Positions 44,800-52,496 of a stretch of DNA of 64,000 nucleotides are shown here, piece by piece; the first letter of the stretch is position 1, and each line of letters opens with the position of its first letter. The stretch comes from Flavobacterium sp. UBA6721 (GTDB lineage Bacteria > Bacteroidota > Bacteroidia > Flavobacteriales > Flavobacteriaceae): positions 54,596 to 118,595 of the forward strand of contig DKIJ01000004.1 in the NCBI GenBank assembly GCA_002454195.1. Reading direction: 5' to 3'. A program made the translations under genes and the position numbers. The notes under the pieces are model-generated. The model ran no database searches and was not told the origin of the DNA. It saw only the letters and a list, made by a program, of their open reading frames with translations.

Positions 44800-45531
44800 T
44801 TAATGTGTTAATTGTAAGCGTTCTAGTTCTAAACTTAGCTGATTTTGTTCGTTTTCCAATATTTCCAGTTCGCTTTTTAAATGTGTAATTTCAGTTTGAA
44901 GCGCATTTAACTCTCTTGATTTTTCATCAGCAGATCGAAAGAGTTGAAATTCATTTGCTCTATTTAATTTGCTTTTTGCTTCATCCAAAAGCGTTTGATT
45001 TTGTGTTTTCTCTATTTGAATTTCATCGAGTCTTTTAGAGATGATTTCTTTTCGTTCTTTGGCAATTCGTTCTGCTTCGGCTCTTTCTTGTTCTTCAGCT
45101 TGTTTTTTTTGTTCCTGTAGTTCTTTTTCTTTCAATAAAAATTGTCTGTTTTCTATTTCTGTTTTATGGTTTATTTCTTCTAATTCCTCTTTTCTTTTTT
45201 CTTCAAAAATACTTAGAGCAAAACTTCCAATAATTACAATGAACAATAGGCAAACCAAGTAAAAGTTGTTTTTTGACAACCCCATAATCTTAGTTTTTGT
45301 CTCTTTTTGTTTTGGCTTGGACTCAGTCTCAGGATTTGGAATTTCAGCTTTAAAAGGAGGAGGGATGACTTTTAATATTGATTGAAGTTCATCAATTTCA
45401 CCAGCAGTTTTCCAATCGGCTAAACCTGAAAACCACACCGGTGTAGTTGCTGTAATTTGTTTCATTTGCAATTCGGTTAAATCAAAAGGTCCGCTGCTTT
45501 CGATACCGTTATGTAAATAATATTTTTTCAT
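44800..45531 (-). CDS. GYF_2 (DUF4339) domain membrane protein with coiled coil
   Basis: A 243-residue protein. Residues 1-55 are a GYF_2/DUF4339 domain ('YYLHNGIESSGPFDLTELQM', 'PVWFSGLADWKTAGEI'). A Pro/Lys linker, one membrane helix ('FYLVCLLFIVIIGSFALSIF', about 88-107) and a C-terminal Glu/Lys-rich coiled coil of 130 residues follow. The helix separates the two parts, so the GYF domain probably lies in the cytoplasm and the coil outside it, or the reverse. Function unknown. Monocistronic. Confidence 0.8.
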   Translation of the reverse strand: MKKYYLHNGIESSGPFDLTELQMKQITATTPVWFSGLADWKTAGEIDELQSILKVIPPPFKAEIPNPETESKPKQKETKTKIMGLSKNNFYLVCLLFIVIIGSFALSIFEEKRKEELEEINHKTEIENRQFLLKEKELQEQKKQAEEQERAEAERIAKERKEIISKRLDEIQIEKTQNQTLLDEAKSKLNRANEFQLFRSADEKSRELNALQTEITHLKSELEILENEQNQLSLELERLQLTH

Positions 45532-45626
45532 TACTGTTAGATTTGTGTAAAATAAGTCAAGGAAAACAATCTTTTTATTATCCTTTTCGAAGGTATAAAA
45601 GTTGCTTTAAATGAAAAAATGAAATT

Positions 45627-46187
45627 TTAGTAATACAATCTAAAATCTAGGAATTTGCAAAGGGCATAATTTTTTTCATGTAATTCTTCTACGATTTCGA
45701 CAAGATCCTCTAATTCATCGCATAGGTTGAAAAAAAATTTATCGAGATGAATACTGCTTACTTTTTTGTTTTTTATCCCATAACCCGAAATCGCTCTTGC
45801 GCCTGTAATATCAAGGAAATATTGTGCTTCTTCTGAAGTTAAATCGAGTATTTTTTCATTGGCAAAATGAATGATTTTACCTTTTAATTTACCTTCAAAC
45901 AATTCGGCGATTTCTTCTAAACTATAATAATAATCGTGAAGACAAATATTGTTTTCTTGTCCTGGCATAACCAAATAGATAATTTGATAGGCTTTGAAAT
46001 TGTGATCATCATAGAGTAATGCCCCTAAACTTTCTTCTAGACCTTCGATGGTATCACAGTTTTTATAAATACTATTAATTTGGTATTCAAATGCTAAGTG
46101 TTCTAAGTTTTGTAATACCTCGGTTATGACATAGGTATCTACATCCGGAACGCCTTCTAGGCAAAAAATAAAGTTCTCTTTAACCAT
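45627..46187 (-). CDS. hypothetical protein, DUF6642-like
   Basis: A 186-residue soluble acidic protein with alternating strands and helices ('MVKENFIFCLEGVPDVDTYV', 'KAYQIIYLVMPGQENNICLH', 'LKGKIIHFANEKILDL', 'GARAISGYG'). The pattern resembles the DUF6642 family as I recall it. A Rossmann-like or caspase-like fold is possible, but catalytic residues are not evident. It stands alone with 95 bases to the GYF_2 gene. Confidence 0.6.
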   Translation of the reverse strand: MVKENFIFCLEGVPDVDTYVITEVLQNLEHLAFEYQINSIYKNCDTIEGLEESLGALLYDDHNFKAYQIIYLVMPGQENNICLHDYYYSLEEIAELFEGKLKGKIIHFANEKILDLTSEEAQYFLDITGARAISGYGIKNKKVSSIHLDKFFFNLCDELEDLVEIVEELHEKNYALCKFLDFRLYY

Positions 46188-46407
46188 GCCAATGTGTTTG
46201 AATCTTATTTAAAATTAGGACAAAGATATATTTAATTAGAATTGTATTTTGAGTAACAAATGTTAATTCATTTATATAATTATTAAAATAGTTTGAGTCT
46301 AAAACGGCGTCATAATTGTTGTTAGTCGAAAAAAATGTGCGATTATTGTTCGTAACCTTTATTTTTATAACATCATATGAATCTAATGTTTAATACTCCT
46401 AATAGAA

Positions 46408-47036
46408 ATGAAAAATCTACTTATACTATTTAGTTTTTTATCTTTTTTTCATCCAGTTTGTAGTCAGAATTTGGTTGAACCTCCTAAACCATTCGGCCCA
46501 CTTCCTTCGGAAAAACAATTGAAATGGCATGAAATGGAATCCTATGCGTTGATCCATTTTTCGTTAAACACTTTTACCAATAAAGAATGGGGATATGGTA
46601 ATGAATCACCAGAATTGTTTTTTCCAACGGAACTAAATGCACGTCAGTGGCAAAAGTAGTGAAAGAAACAGGAATGAAAGGAATTATTTTGGTTGCAAAA
46701 CATCATGATGGTTTTTGCTTATGGCCTTCTGAATATACGGAGCGTTCTGTGAAAAATTCACCTTGGAAAAACGGTAAAGGGGATGTTGTCAAAGAATTAT
46801 CCGAAGCCTGTAAGGAGTATGGTTTAAAATTAGGTTTGTATTTATCACCTTGGGATCGCAATCATGCAGGATATGGAAAACCAGAATACATCACTTATTT
46901 CAGAAATCAATTGAAAGAGTTGCTAACGAATTATGGGGATGTTTTTGTAAGTCCATCAAAAGAAATCTTCAATACCTATACTAAAGATAGCCCAGACGAA
47001 TTGAAGCCTAATTCTAATAAGAATAAGGTGAAATAG
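46408..47036 (+). pseudogene. alpha-L-fucosidase (GH29) remnant, frameshifted and 3'-deleted
   Basis: Starts with a signal peptide ('LLILFSFLSFFHPVCSQ') and the GH29 N-terminus ('ESYALIHFSLNTFTNKEWGY'). At 'LNARQW' (46648-46650) one base is missing: restoring a G (TGG-GCA) joins it to '[20 protein letters not shown]' and '[20 protein letters not shown]' in the next frame. Similarity ends at 'NYGDVF' (about 46946), before the catalytic Asp region. The last 30 codons are unrelated. A full enzyme has over 400 residues, so activity is lost. Together with the broken permease and regulator nearby it suggests a lost fucose-use ability. Confidence 0.87.
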
Positions 47037-47054
47037 GGTGGTGATTATGAGAAT

Positions 47055-47090
47055 AAAAAAAGGAGTTAAATCTGTATTTTCTCCTTTTTT
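47055..47090 (+). terminator. terminator after the fucosidase remnant
   Basis: AAAAAAAGGAG (47055-47065) pairs with CTCCTTTTTT (47081-47090). It may have served the original downstream end. Confidence 0.75.
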
Positions 47091-47232
47091 ATTAAAATAT
47101 TTTAAGGGAATTTTACTTCCCGATACAAAAAGTAACTTATCTTGATAATCAATTAGTTGTATAGTTAGGGCAACAAATAGGCAACAAAATCTGTAAAATT
47201 GATGGCAAATAAGAGAAAATGCCTTTGTTTTA
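47091..47232. other. probable left boundary region of the accessory element
   Basis: A gene-free gap where backbone genes stop and mobile-type genes start. It has a direct repeat GGCAACAAA (47169-47177 and 47180-47188, 11-base period) that could be a recombinase arm site. No second copy of a flanking core site can be shown inside the window, so the boundary is inference. Confidence 0.35.
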
Positions 47233-47727
47233 TTAGAACCTATCTACGAGCAAATATAATCCTTTTTTTCGTGTTTTAGCTATCAAATTCAGTTCTTGAT
47301 ACTTTGGTAGTTCAGTGCAATAAAGTTTATCATAAGGCTTTGCAAAGCCGTTCTTGACCATTATTTCGTTTAAGGTGTTGCCGTTAGGCAATACGACATA
47401 AGCCAAGGTTCTACCGTATGGGTCTTTCTCGTTGCCTACTTCTTGAATTAATGTAATCCGTTTTCCAATCTTTGCTTTAGTTCTTAAAAATTCATAAGAC
47501 TGGTGTGCAAGTTCAATCAAAAAGTGACCTGACAAATGGGTTTCTCTTTCGTCTTCTTTTAGTTTTTTGCAAGGTGTTAGCTCTGGTGCATCAATACCGT
47601 AAAAACGTATTTCTTCTACCTTATTTGTAATTAAATTCTTTGCAATTATGCCATCTCCATCAACCACTTTTACAATTTCGTAATTAGTTTTAATAATTGT
47701 CGGACACTTTACATCTAATTGCTTCAT
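47233..47727 (-). CDS. thermonuclease (SNase-like) family nuclease
   Basis: A 164-residue staphylococcal-nuclease fold protein without a signal peptide. Motifs: 'VKVVDGDGIIAKN' (19-31, metal Asp), 'RFYGIDAPEL' (41-50, catalytic Arg and metal Asp), 'KERE'-like Glu/Arg in 'EDERETHLSGH' and 'DPYGRTLAYVVLPNG'. It probably cleaves DNA or RNA with calcium. It is the first gene of the accessory region and diverges from the MARQKG gene. Cytoplasmic SNases often ride on mobile elements. Confidence 0.88.
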   Translation of the reverse strand: MKQLDVKCPTIIKTNYEIVKVVDGDGIIAKNLITNKVEEIRFYGIDAPELTPCKKLKEDERETHLSGHFLIELAHQSYEFLRTKAKIGKRITLIQEVGNEKDPYGRTLAYVVLPNGNTLNEIMVKNGFAKPYDKLYCTELPKYQELNLIAKTRKKGLYLLVDRF

Positions 47728-47809
47728 ATTGCATTGTTTAAGTAATTGATTAACAGCTTTTTATGGCGTAAATTTACACTAAATTTTATAATTAAAAAAG
47801 CGTATCATT

Positions 47810-48613
47810 ATGGCAAGACAAAAAGGACATATTAAATATGTTGGAACACTCGGAGAAGTTAGACACTTCAAAATTAAAGGTAACGATGGCTACTATGCAG
47901 GATTAAAAGGTGGTCCATCTTCAGAACAAATTGCATCAGATCCTGCCTTTGTTCGTACTCGTGAGAATATGAATGAATTTGGAGGTAGTGCGATTGCAGG
48001 AAGGTCATTGAGAACAAGTATTGCAAATCTTATTCGTAATAATGGCGATAGCCAAGTTACTGGAAGAATAACCGCAATAATGAAAAGAATCAATCTTGAA
48101 GATGGTTCGGAGGTAAGAGGTCAAAGAGCTATTTTAGTAACAGTAGCACCGCAATATTTAGAAGGTTTCGAGTTTAATAAATTTGCTTCTTTAAATGGCG
48201 TTTTTAATGCTCCTTATACTATTACTCCAAGTGCTGGAAGGGATAGTTCAACTTTGGACATTGCTCCATTTAATCCTTTAGATAGAATGTATATTCCTGC
48301 TGGAGCAACCCATTTTAAAATCATAAATGCCATAACAGCATTGTCTGATTTTGAATATAACAGTACAACTGGAACTTATGAGCCAAAGGATATTGCTACT
48401 AATGGATTGACAGATGTTCAAGATTCGGGATATTTACCTGTTAATGCTGTTACTTCTGCAATAAGCGTTGTTAGTACTTTGCCTGGTTCTCCAACTGTTT
48501 CGGCAGATGTATCTGTTATAAATTTGTTGGCAGTTGAATTTTATCAAGAAGTAAATTCAAATTACTACTTGTTTTCGCAAGGTAATGCGATGAAAGTTGC
48601 AAAAATATTCTAA
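47810..48613 (+). CDS. MARQKG-type protein of unknown function
   Basis: A 267-residue protein without signal or membrane segments. The N-terminus 'MARQKGHIKYVGTLGEVRHF', then 'GGPSSEQIASDPAFVRTREN' and 'EFGGSAIAGRSLRTSIANLI', matches a family I recall from many Bacteroidota genomes, often present in several copies, whose function I do not know. The C-terminal half is Ser/Thr/Val-rich and strand-forming and could be a carbohydrate- or structure-type beta domain. It is on the plus strand between a nuclease and the non-coding block, with its own terminator. Confidence 0.75.
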   Translation: MARQKGHIKYVGTLGEVRHFKIKGNDGYYAGLKGGPSSEQIASDPAFVRTRENMNEFGGSAIAGRSLRTSIANLIRNNGDSQVTGRITAIMKRINLEDGSEVRGQRAILVTVAPQYLEGFEFNKFASLNGVFNAPYTITPSAGRDSSTLDIAPFNPLDRMYIPAGATHFKIINAITALSDFEYNSTTGTYEPKDIATNGLTDVQDSGYLPVNAVTSAISVVSTLPGSPTVSADVSVINLLAVEFYQEVNSNYYLFSQGNAMKVAKIF

Positions 48614-48653
48614 TTCTTCATCCGTGAATTAGACGATTTCGGAAAATCGGGAA

Positions 48654-48680
48654 AGCCTGCTCTATTGAGTGGGCTTTTTT
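48654..48680 (+). terminator. terminator after the MARQKG gene
   Basis: AGCCTGCTC pairs with GAGTGGGCT (two wobbles), followed by TTTTTT. It lies 41 bases past the stop codon. Confidence 0.8.
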
Positions 48681-48763
48681 CTTTTGCACTTATTTTCCTA
48701 TAATGGCGAATTATGGTTTAAATATGTATGCTTTAAGCATAAGATAAATATAAGAAAAGGACA

Positions 48764-49189
48764 TTACCTTTTCCTTATATATCTGTAAAAAATAGCTCTT
48801 TTCGCATCATTGATAAGCTGCAAAGTTTCTAAGTATTTTTTTTCTTGCTGCTCCAATAATTCTAAGGCTTTTACTGACTTATTGAAACCTTTTAAATCGG
48901 TGCTGGCTTGCTCCAATCCTGTTTTTATAGCTTGGTTACAATCGCCAATGGTAATGAATGGAATAACAGAACCTTTTAAGAAATATTCAAAGGATTTTGC
49001 CTTCCATAATCCGAAACACAGCGAGTAAAAAAACTGCTTATCTTCTTCGGTTTTGGCAGTTAAAACAAAGCAATTCGGGCAAGGCTCGGAAAGTGGTTTT
49101 CCGCTGTTGTTTCCTTTGCATAGGATGTAAAAATGTGGCTCATTTATTTGAGCTTTTGGACTGTACGTTTTAAGTGAGAATTTTGCCAT
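48764..49189 (-). CDS. DUF6943-like mobile-element protein
   Basis: A 141-residue protein from ATG 49189 (MAKFSLKTYSPKAQINEPHF). The Cys-rich 'GKPLSEPCPNCFVL' segment and the central 'SLCFGLWKAKSFEYFLKGSV' resemble DUF6943, a family that I recall from Bacteroidota conjugative elements. The C-terminus is a helix of about 55 residues. A longer frame upstream to 49429 is open, but its translation is low-complexity and contains a terminator-like hairpin, so I do not use it. Function unknown. Confidence 0.65.
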   Translation of the reverse strand: MAKFSLKTYSPKAQINEPHFYILCKGNNSGKPLSEPCPNCFVLTAKTEEDKQFFYSLCFGLWKAKSFEYFLKGSVIPFITIGDCNQAIKTGLEQASTDLKGFNKSVKALELLEQQEKKYLETLQLINDAKRAIFYRYIRKR

Positions 49190-49312
49190 TTTGAGATGAT
49201 TTTGTTTGCTTCCGAAATCCCCTCTGACAAAAAATTTTTTGACAAAGAAAAAAACGAAAAAAAAAGAAAGCCATCTCATCAGGTGGTGGAGATTGGACAA
49301 GCAAGGTTTTTG

Positions 49313-49351
49313 AGAAAAAAATACTACCCGATAGGGTGGAGATTTTTTTTT
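49313..49351 (-). promoter_or_regulatory. terminator-like hairpin in the leader of the DUF6943-like gene
   Basis: On the minus strand an A-run, ACCC (49334-49337 complement), a TATC loop, GGGT and a T-run form a hairpin with both arms extended by A/T pairs. It lies about 125 bases before ATG 49189, so it could attenuate that gene. Confidence 0.45.
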
Positions 49352-50508
49352 CAAAACCCGTAGGGCTTGACCTTGATGGGCCAATTGTAACCACCTACTT
49401 TTGCTTCCTTTTTTATTCTTTTTTGGCAAAATATCTTTACTATATCCTATTTAAATTGATAGTTCTTCTTTGCAATTCCAATGGGGTAAACACTTCCAGA
49501 AAAAAAATAAACTATACCGCTTCTGTGCGTTGGGTGGTGCGTGGCAAGTGTAGTAACTGAACGGAGTGGAACGAATGCTTGGGAATGTAATGGAGCAATA
49601 CTGTATGCTTTTGCAGGGTTGCAAACTTTGCAATCTTTACATTTCTGCAAAGTTTTTAGGGTTTGGGAAAGCATACGGATTGCGTAATGGAATAGTGCGT
49701 TGGGTATCGTGGAATGGAGAGAAGGCACTACTCTTGCTGGCAAATTAGGCTGTAGTGGGTGCTATGTAGAGAAACGGAATAGTACCTACTAAAAGCCGAC
49801 ACTAAATATTATAGTTTATTTTTTTTCTGACCGCTGAAAGGGTGGTGGGGAATTGTGGTTCTTAGGGTGGGTGCGGTTGGTTAAAACACGGCTACGATAC
49901 CAAAAAATATTTGCGTTGGGTTTTGCATTGGGGAATATTTTTTTGGTAGCGTCTATGGTGCTGGCTATTTTACATAATGTTATTATAGGACAGACTGTGC
50001 GTTTGGGTGCTTGCACAAGCAGGGGAAAAGGCTGTACTATAATGCCACATTATGTAACTTAGCTTCCGACATTTTTAATACTGGCATAAGCGGAACGGTG
50101 GTGGTGGTTGGAGTGTAGCGGCTTTTTGTTTGGGCTGTGGAGGGATGGCAACAGCTCTTTGCTTTTTTAGTTTATACCGCTAAAAAATAAATGCTTTAAA
50201 CAAAAAAGCAATGTGCTGTATAGCGTTGGGAACAGCCCACACAAAAAGTATGACAGTTTAAAAATGGCGGCAGTACCATAGTATGCACTGAAGCGTTGGC
50301 AGTGTGCATTGGCAGTGCATAAGCCGTGTTTTGTGCGTTGGCTGGGTGGGACTTTTTCATATAAATAACAAATTAAAGCATTAAGAAAGCATACAAGAGA
50401 GTGATAGATAAAAAAATTATCAATATATTTACGAAGTGAAAAATTAAACAAACGAATAAGAGAGTAATTATTAAATGTTAATAACTGTTTAAAAAATATA
50501 AAAAGAAA

Positions 50509-50542
50509 TTGTATGGTAATTAAAAGAAAAGTTATATTTTTG
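50509..50542 (+). promoter_or_regulatory. promoter of the 127-aa gene
   Basis: TTG (50509-50511), 23 bases, TATTTTTG (50535-50542) is at the upper limit of the consensus spacing. The ATG follows after four bases, so the mRNA is probably leaderless. Confidence 0.6.
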
Positions 50543-50546
50543 TAAA

Positions 50547-50930
50547 ATGAAATTAAAGTTTATAAAATCAGAGGAAATTGATAAGAATGTTAAATGTGCA
50601 ATACATAAAACAGGGAAACTCGGTTTTAGTAGTAATGCAATTGACAAATTATCTTTAAATACAGAAAAGACAGTTAGTATAGCGGTAAATGAAGAAGATG
50701 ATGGCGATGAAAATCTTTATGTAGTTGTTAATGAAAAAATACAAGAGAGTGCTTTTAAACTCAGTAAAGCTGGGGATTATTTTTATATTAATACCAAAGC
50801 ACTTTTTGACAGCCTTGGAATTGATTATAGGAATGATAAAATAATCTATGACATTGTAGATTTTGAATATGAAGGAGAAAAAATGTATAAACTAATAAAA
50901 AGAGTGATAAAGAAGAAGGAAAGAAAATAG
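50547..50930 (+). CDS. hypothetical protein (127 aa)
   Basis: A 127-residue soluble protein with an N-terminal 'MKLKFIKSEEIDKNVKCAIH', then 'GKLGFSSNAIDKLSL', an acidic loop 'AVNEEDDGDENLYVVVNEKI' and a basic C-terminus 'KRVIKKKERK'. The strand-rich middle ('FKLSKAGDYFYINTKALFDS') suggests a small beta barrel. No family recognised. It has a good promoter and terminator of its own and lies in the accessory region. Confidence 0.65.
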   Translation: MKLKFIKSEEIDKNVKCAIHKTGKLGFSSNAIDKLSLNTEKTVSIAVNEEDDGDENLYVVVNEKIQESAFKLSKAGDYFYINTKALFDSLGIDYRNDKIIYDIVDFEYEGEKMYKLIKRVIKKKERK

Positions 50931-50936
50931 CAAAAA

Positions 50937-50972
50937 AAACGAGATTGTTGGTACCAGTCTCGCTTTTTTTTG
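50937..50972 (+). terminator. terminator after the 127-aa gene
   Basis: CGAGA (50940-50944) pairs with TCTCG (50958-50962), with partial pairing of the enclosed ATTG/CAGT arms, followed by eight or more T. Confidence 0.75.
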
Positions 50973-51136
50973 GGAATATTTAATGCTTGGTCGGCAATCA
51001 AATCGGGCTACTTCACCCTGATTATTTCCCTTTTATTGTTTAGCAAAGATAAGCATATTTTTATTAATGCCAAATAATTTGTACCAGGTTAACCTATACC
51101 TGAATAGGATTATTTAAATTTAAAATACAAAGAAGT

Positions 51137-51451
51137 ATGTTTAAAACATTTAATCGAAAGACAAATGGAGGGTCATTTGACGAAAGTACAGTGAATGCCG
51201 TATGGCAAAAAGGTCAAATAGTTATGGGTTATGATCCCAATCTATACAGAAAAGATTCTTGTGGAGCTTGGATGACAAGGACTCAATATGGAAACACAAA
51301 TTCTGAATATGGATGGGAGATTGACCATATTAAACCTTCCAGTTTGGGAGGTTCTAATGATTTGTACAATTTGCAGCCTTTGCAATGGGAAAATAACAGA
51401 AGTAAATCTGATAACTGGCCTCATTGGACTTGCAAGGTAAAAGCCGCATAA
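51137..51451 (+). CDS. HNH endonuclease
   Basis: A 104-residue single-domain HNH nuclease. The core 'YGWEIDHIKPSSLGGSND' (58-75) supplies the Asp-His metal/catalytic pair, 'LYNLQPLQWENNRSKSD' the middle Asn and later residues, and the final 'WPHWTCKV' closes the fold. Such short HNH proteins occur on mobile elements, phages and in defence islands. Upstream lies a partial inverted repeat around CAGGTTAACCTATACCTG (about 51086-51103) that could be an operator. Confidence 0.85.
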   Translation: MFKTFNRKTNGGSFDESTVNAVWQKGQIVMGYDPNLYRKDSCGAWMTRTQYGNTNSEYGWEIDHIKPSSLGGSNDLYNLQPLQWENNRSKSDNWPHWTCKVKAA

Positions 51452-51457
51452 AAGTTG

Positions 51458-51487
51458 AGGGAGTCGAAAGACTCCCTTATTTTTTTG
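51458..51487 (+). terminator. terminator after the HNH gene
   Basis: A perfect eight-base stem AGGGAGTC-GAAA-GACTCCCT with a GNRA loop and a T-rich tail. Confidence 0.92.
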
Positions 51488-51489
51488 AA

Positions 51490-51520
51490 TAAAAAAAGCC
51501 CGGTTTATTGAAACCGAGCT
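51490..51520 (-). terminator. terminator at the end of the defence operon
   Basis: AGCCCGGTTT (51497-51506) pairs with AAACCGAGCT (51511-51520) with one mismatch. On the minus strand it is followed by seven T. It lies about 95 bases past the Abi gene. Confidence 0.75.
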
Positions 51521-51613
51521 TGAGTATTTTTTTAGAGTGCACCTAAAAAGCTAACGTTAATAGAGGCACTTTGATGTAACAAAGATACAAAGATTATGCA
51601 TATAATGTTTCAC

Positions 51614-52489
51614 TTAGTCTAAATATTTTATGTGTTGTCTTATAACTGACTCTAAAACAGGGTCTTTCATACGGTCGTCAAAAAAGGTTTTTATGTCGTT
51701 TTGGAAGTCATTGAACCTATTTTGAGAAATGGTTTGAATGAAAAATCCTATCACTTTTATTGATGTATCTAATGAATTTCTATCCCCTTTATTATAGGTA
51801 ATCTGTGGGATTGAATTAACACTCAATGGCAATGTGTAATCAAATAGAACGCCACTATGAGCACAAATATTTCTAACCTGCCTTACTGTATGTAAAAGTT
51901 TAAAGAACTTGTTTAAATCTTTTATACCATATTTATCTGCTATAATTTGTTTAACTGTTTGGTCTTTGATATTGCCAAATATTGTAATGATTGCACCAAA
52001 AGTTAAATATTCAAAAACCTTCCAACAAGGAGCAAAATCATCTTCTGGATATTTTGCGTGATGTTTTTTTAGTGTGAGATTATCTTGTTTAAATTTTTCC
52101 GTGTAAACATTGTTTTTAAATATTGTAACACTTTCAGCATCCATTATTTTATCATCAACATACCATCTCGAATCTTCTTTATATTTCATTGATAGATAAT
52201 AAATAAGCTTTGTTCTAAAGTTTATTTCAATACGATTTATATATTTTAAGAGTAAGTATTTTAAATCAATGTCAAGGTAATACAGATTGATTATATCAGA
52301 TATTTTAATATCCTTTGAAAACTTATTTGCTTTTTTATCAAAATAGTAATGACAATAAAAACCTAATCTATAATAACCTATATCAAGAAGTATTTCTTTG
52401 AGTTTAGCTTCATCATAACAAGATAGATCTAATTCACGCTCTTTGAATTTATCGATTTGGCTATTTATGCTGTGTACCTTATCTCCCAT
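51614..52489 (-). CDS. Abi_2 (AbiD/AbiF-type) abortive infection protein with HEPN motif
   Basis: A 291-residue helical protein of the Abi_2 family, phage-exclusion proteins that kill or arrest infected cells. Family landmarks: 'KLKEILLDIGYYRLGFYCHY', 'LLKYINRIEINFRTKLIYYL', 'PCWKVFEYLTFGAIITIFGN' and the C-terminal 'VRNICAHSG'. The RNICAH (206-211) segment is the R-x4-H motif of HEPN ribonucleases. It is the last gene of the type I restriction operon, 7 bases after hsdR, so it is almost certainly expressed with it. Suggests a back-up that acts if restriction fails. Confidence 0.88.
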   Translation of the reverse strand: MGDKVHSINSQIDKFKERELDLSCYDEAKLKEILLDIGYYRLGFYCHYYFDKKANKFSKDIKISDIINLYYLDIDLKYLLLKYINRIEINFRTKLIYYLSMKYKEDSRWYVDDKIMDAESVTIFKNNVYTEKFKQDNLTLKKHHAKYPEDDFAPCWKVFEYLTFGAIITIFGNIKDQTVKQIIADKYGIKDLNKFFKLLHTVRQVRNICAHSGVLFDYTLPLSVNSIPQITYNKGDRNSLDTSIKVIGFFIQTISQNRFNDFQNDIKTFFDDRMKDPVLESVIRQHIKYLD

Positions 52490-52496
52490 ATTTTAT

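Larger units (their letters stand above)
49190..50546. other. 1.36 kb gene-free, structured accessory-element region
   Basis: I find no credible gene: open frames are short, overlap in all directions and lack protein-like composition. The plus strand is G-rich compared with its neighbours. The heptamer GCGTTGG occurs six times, all in the same orientation (49527, 49697, 49913, 50223, 50293, 50335). A hairpin ACCC-GATA-GGGT framed by A and T runs lies at 49313-49351, upstream of the DUF6943-like gene. Candidate roles are an origin of transfer, a repeat array or a structured RNA, none of them shown. Confidence 0.5.

Noticed and set aside
49190..49429. N-terminal extension of the DUF6943-like gene
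   Set aside because: It translates poly-A/T tracts and a terminator-like hairpin, while ATG 49189 gives a clean protein start.
49447..50451. Several 60-98 codon frames in the gene-free block
   Set aside because: They lie in all directions, mutually overlap, have odd Cys/His/Trp composition and lack promoters.
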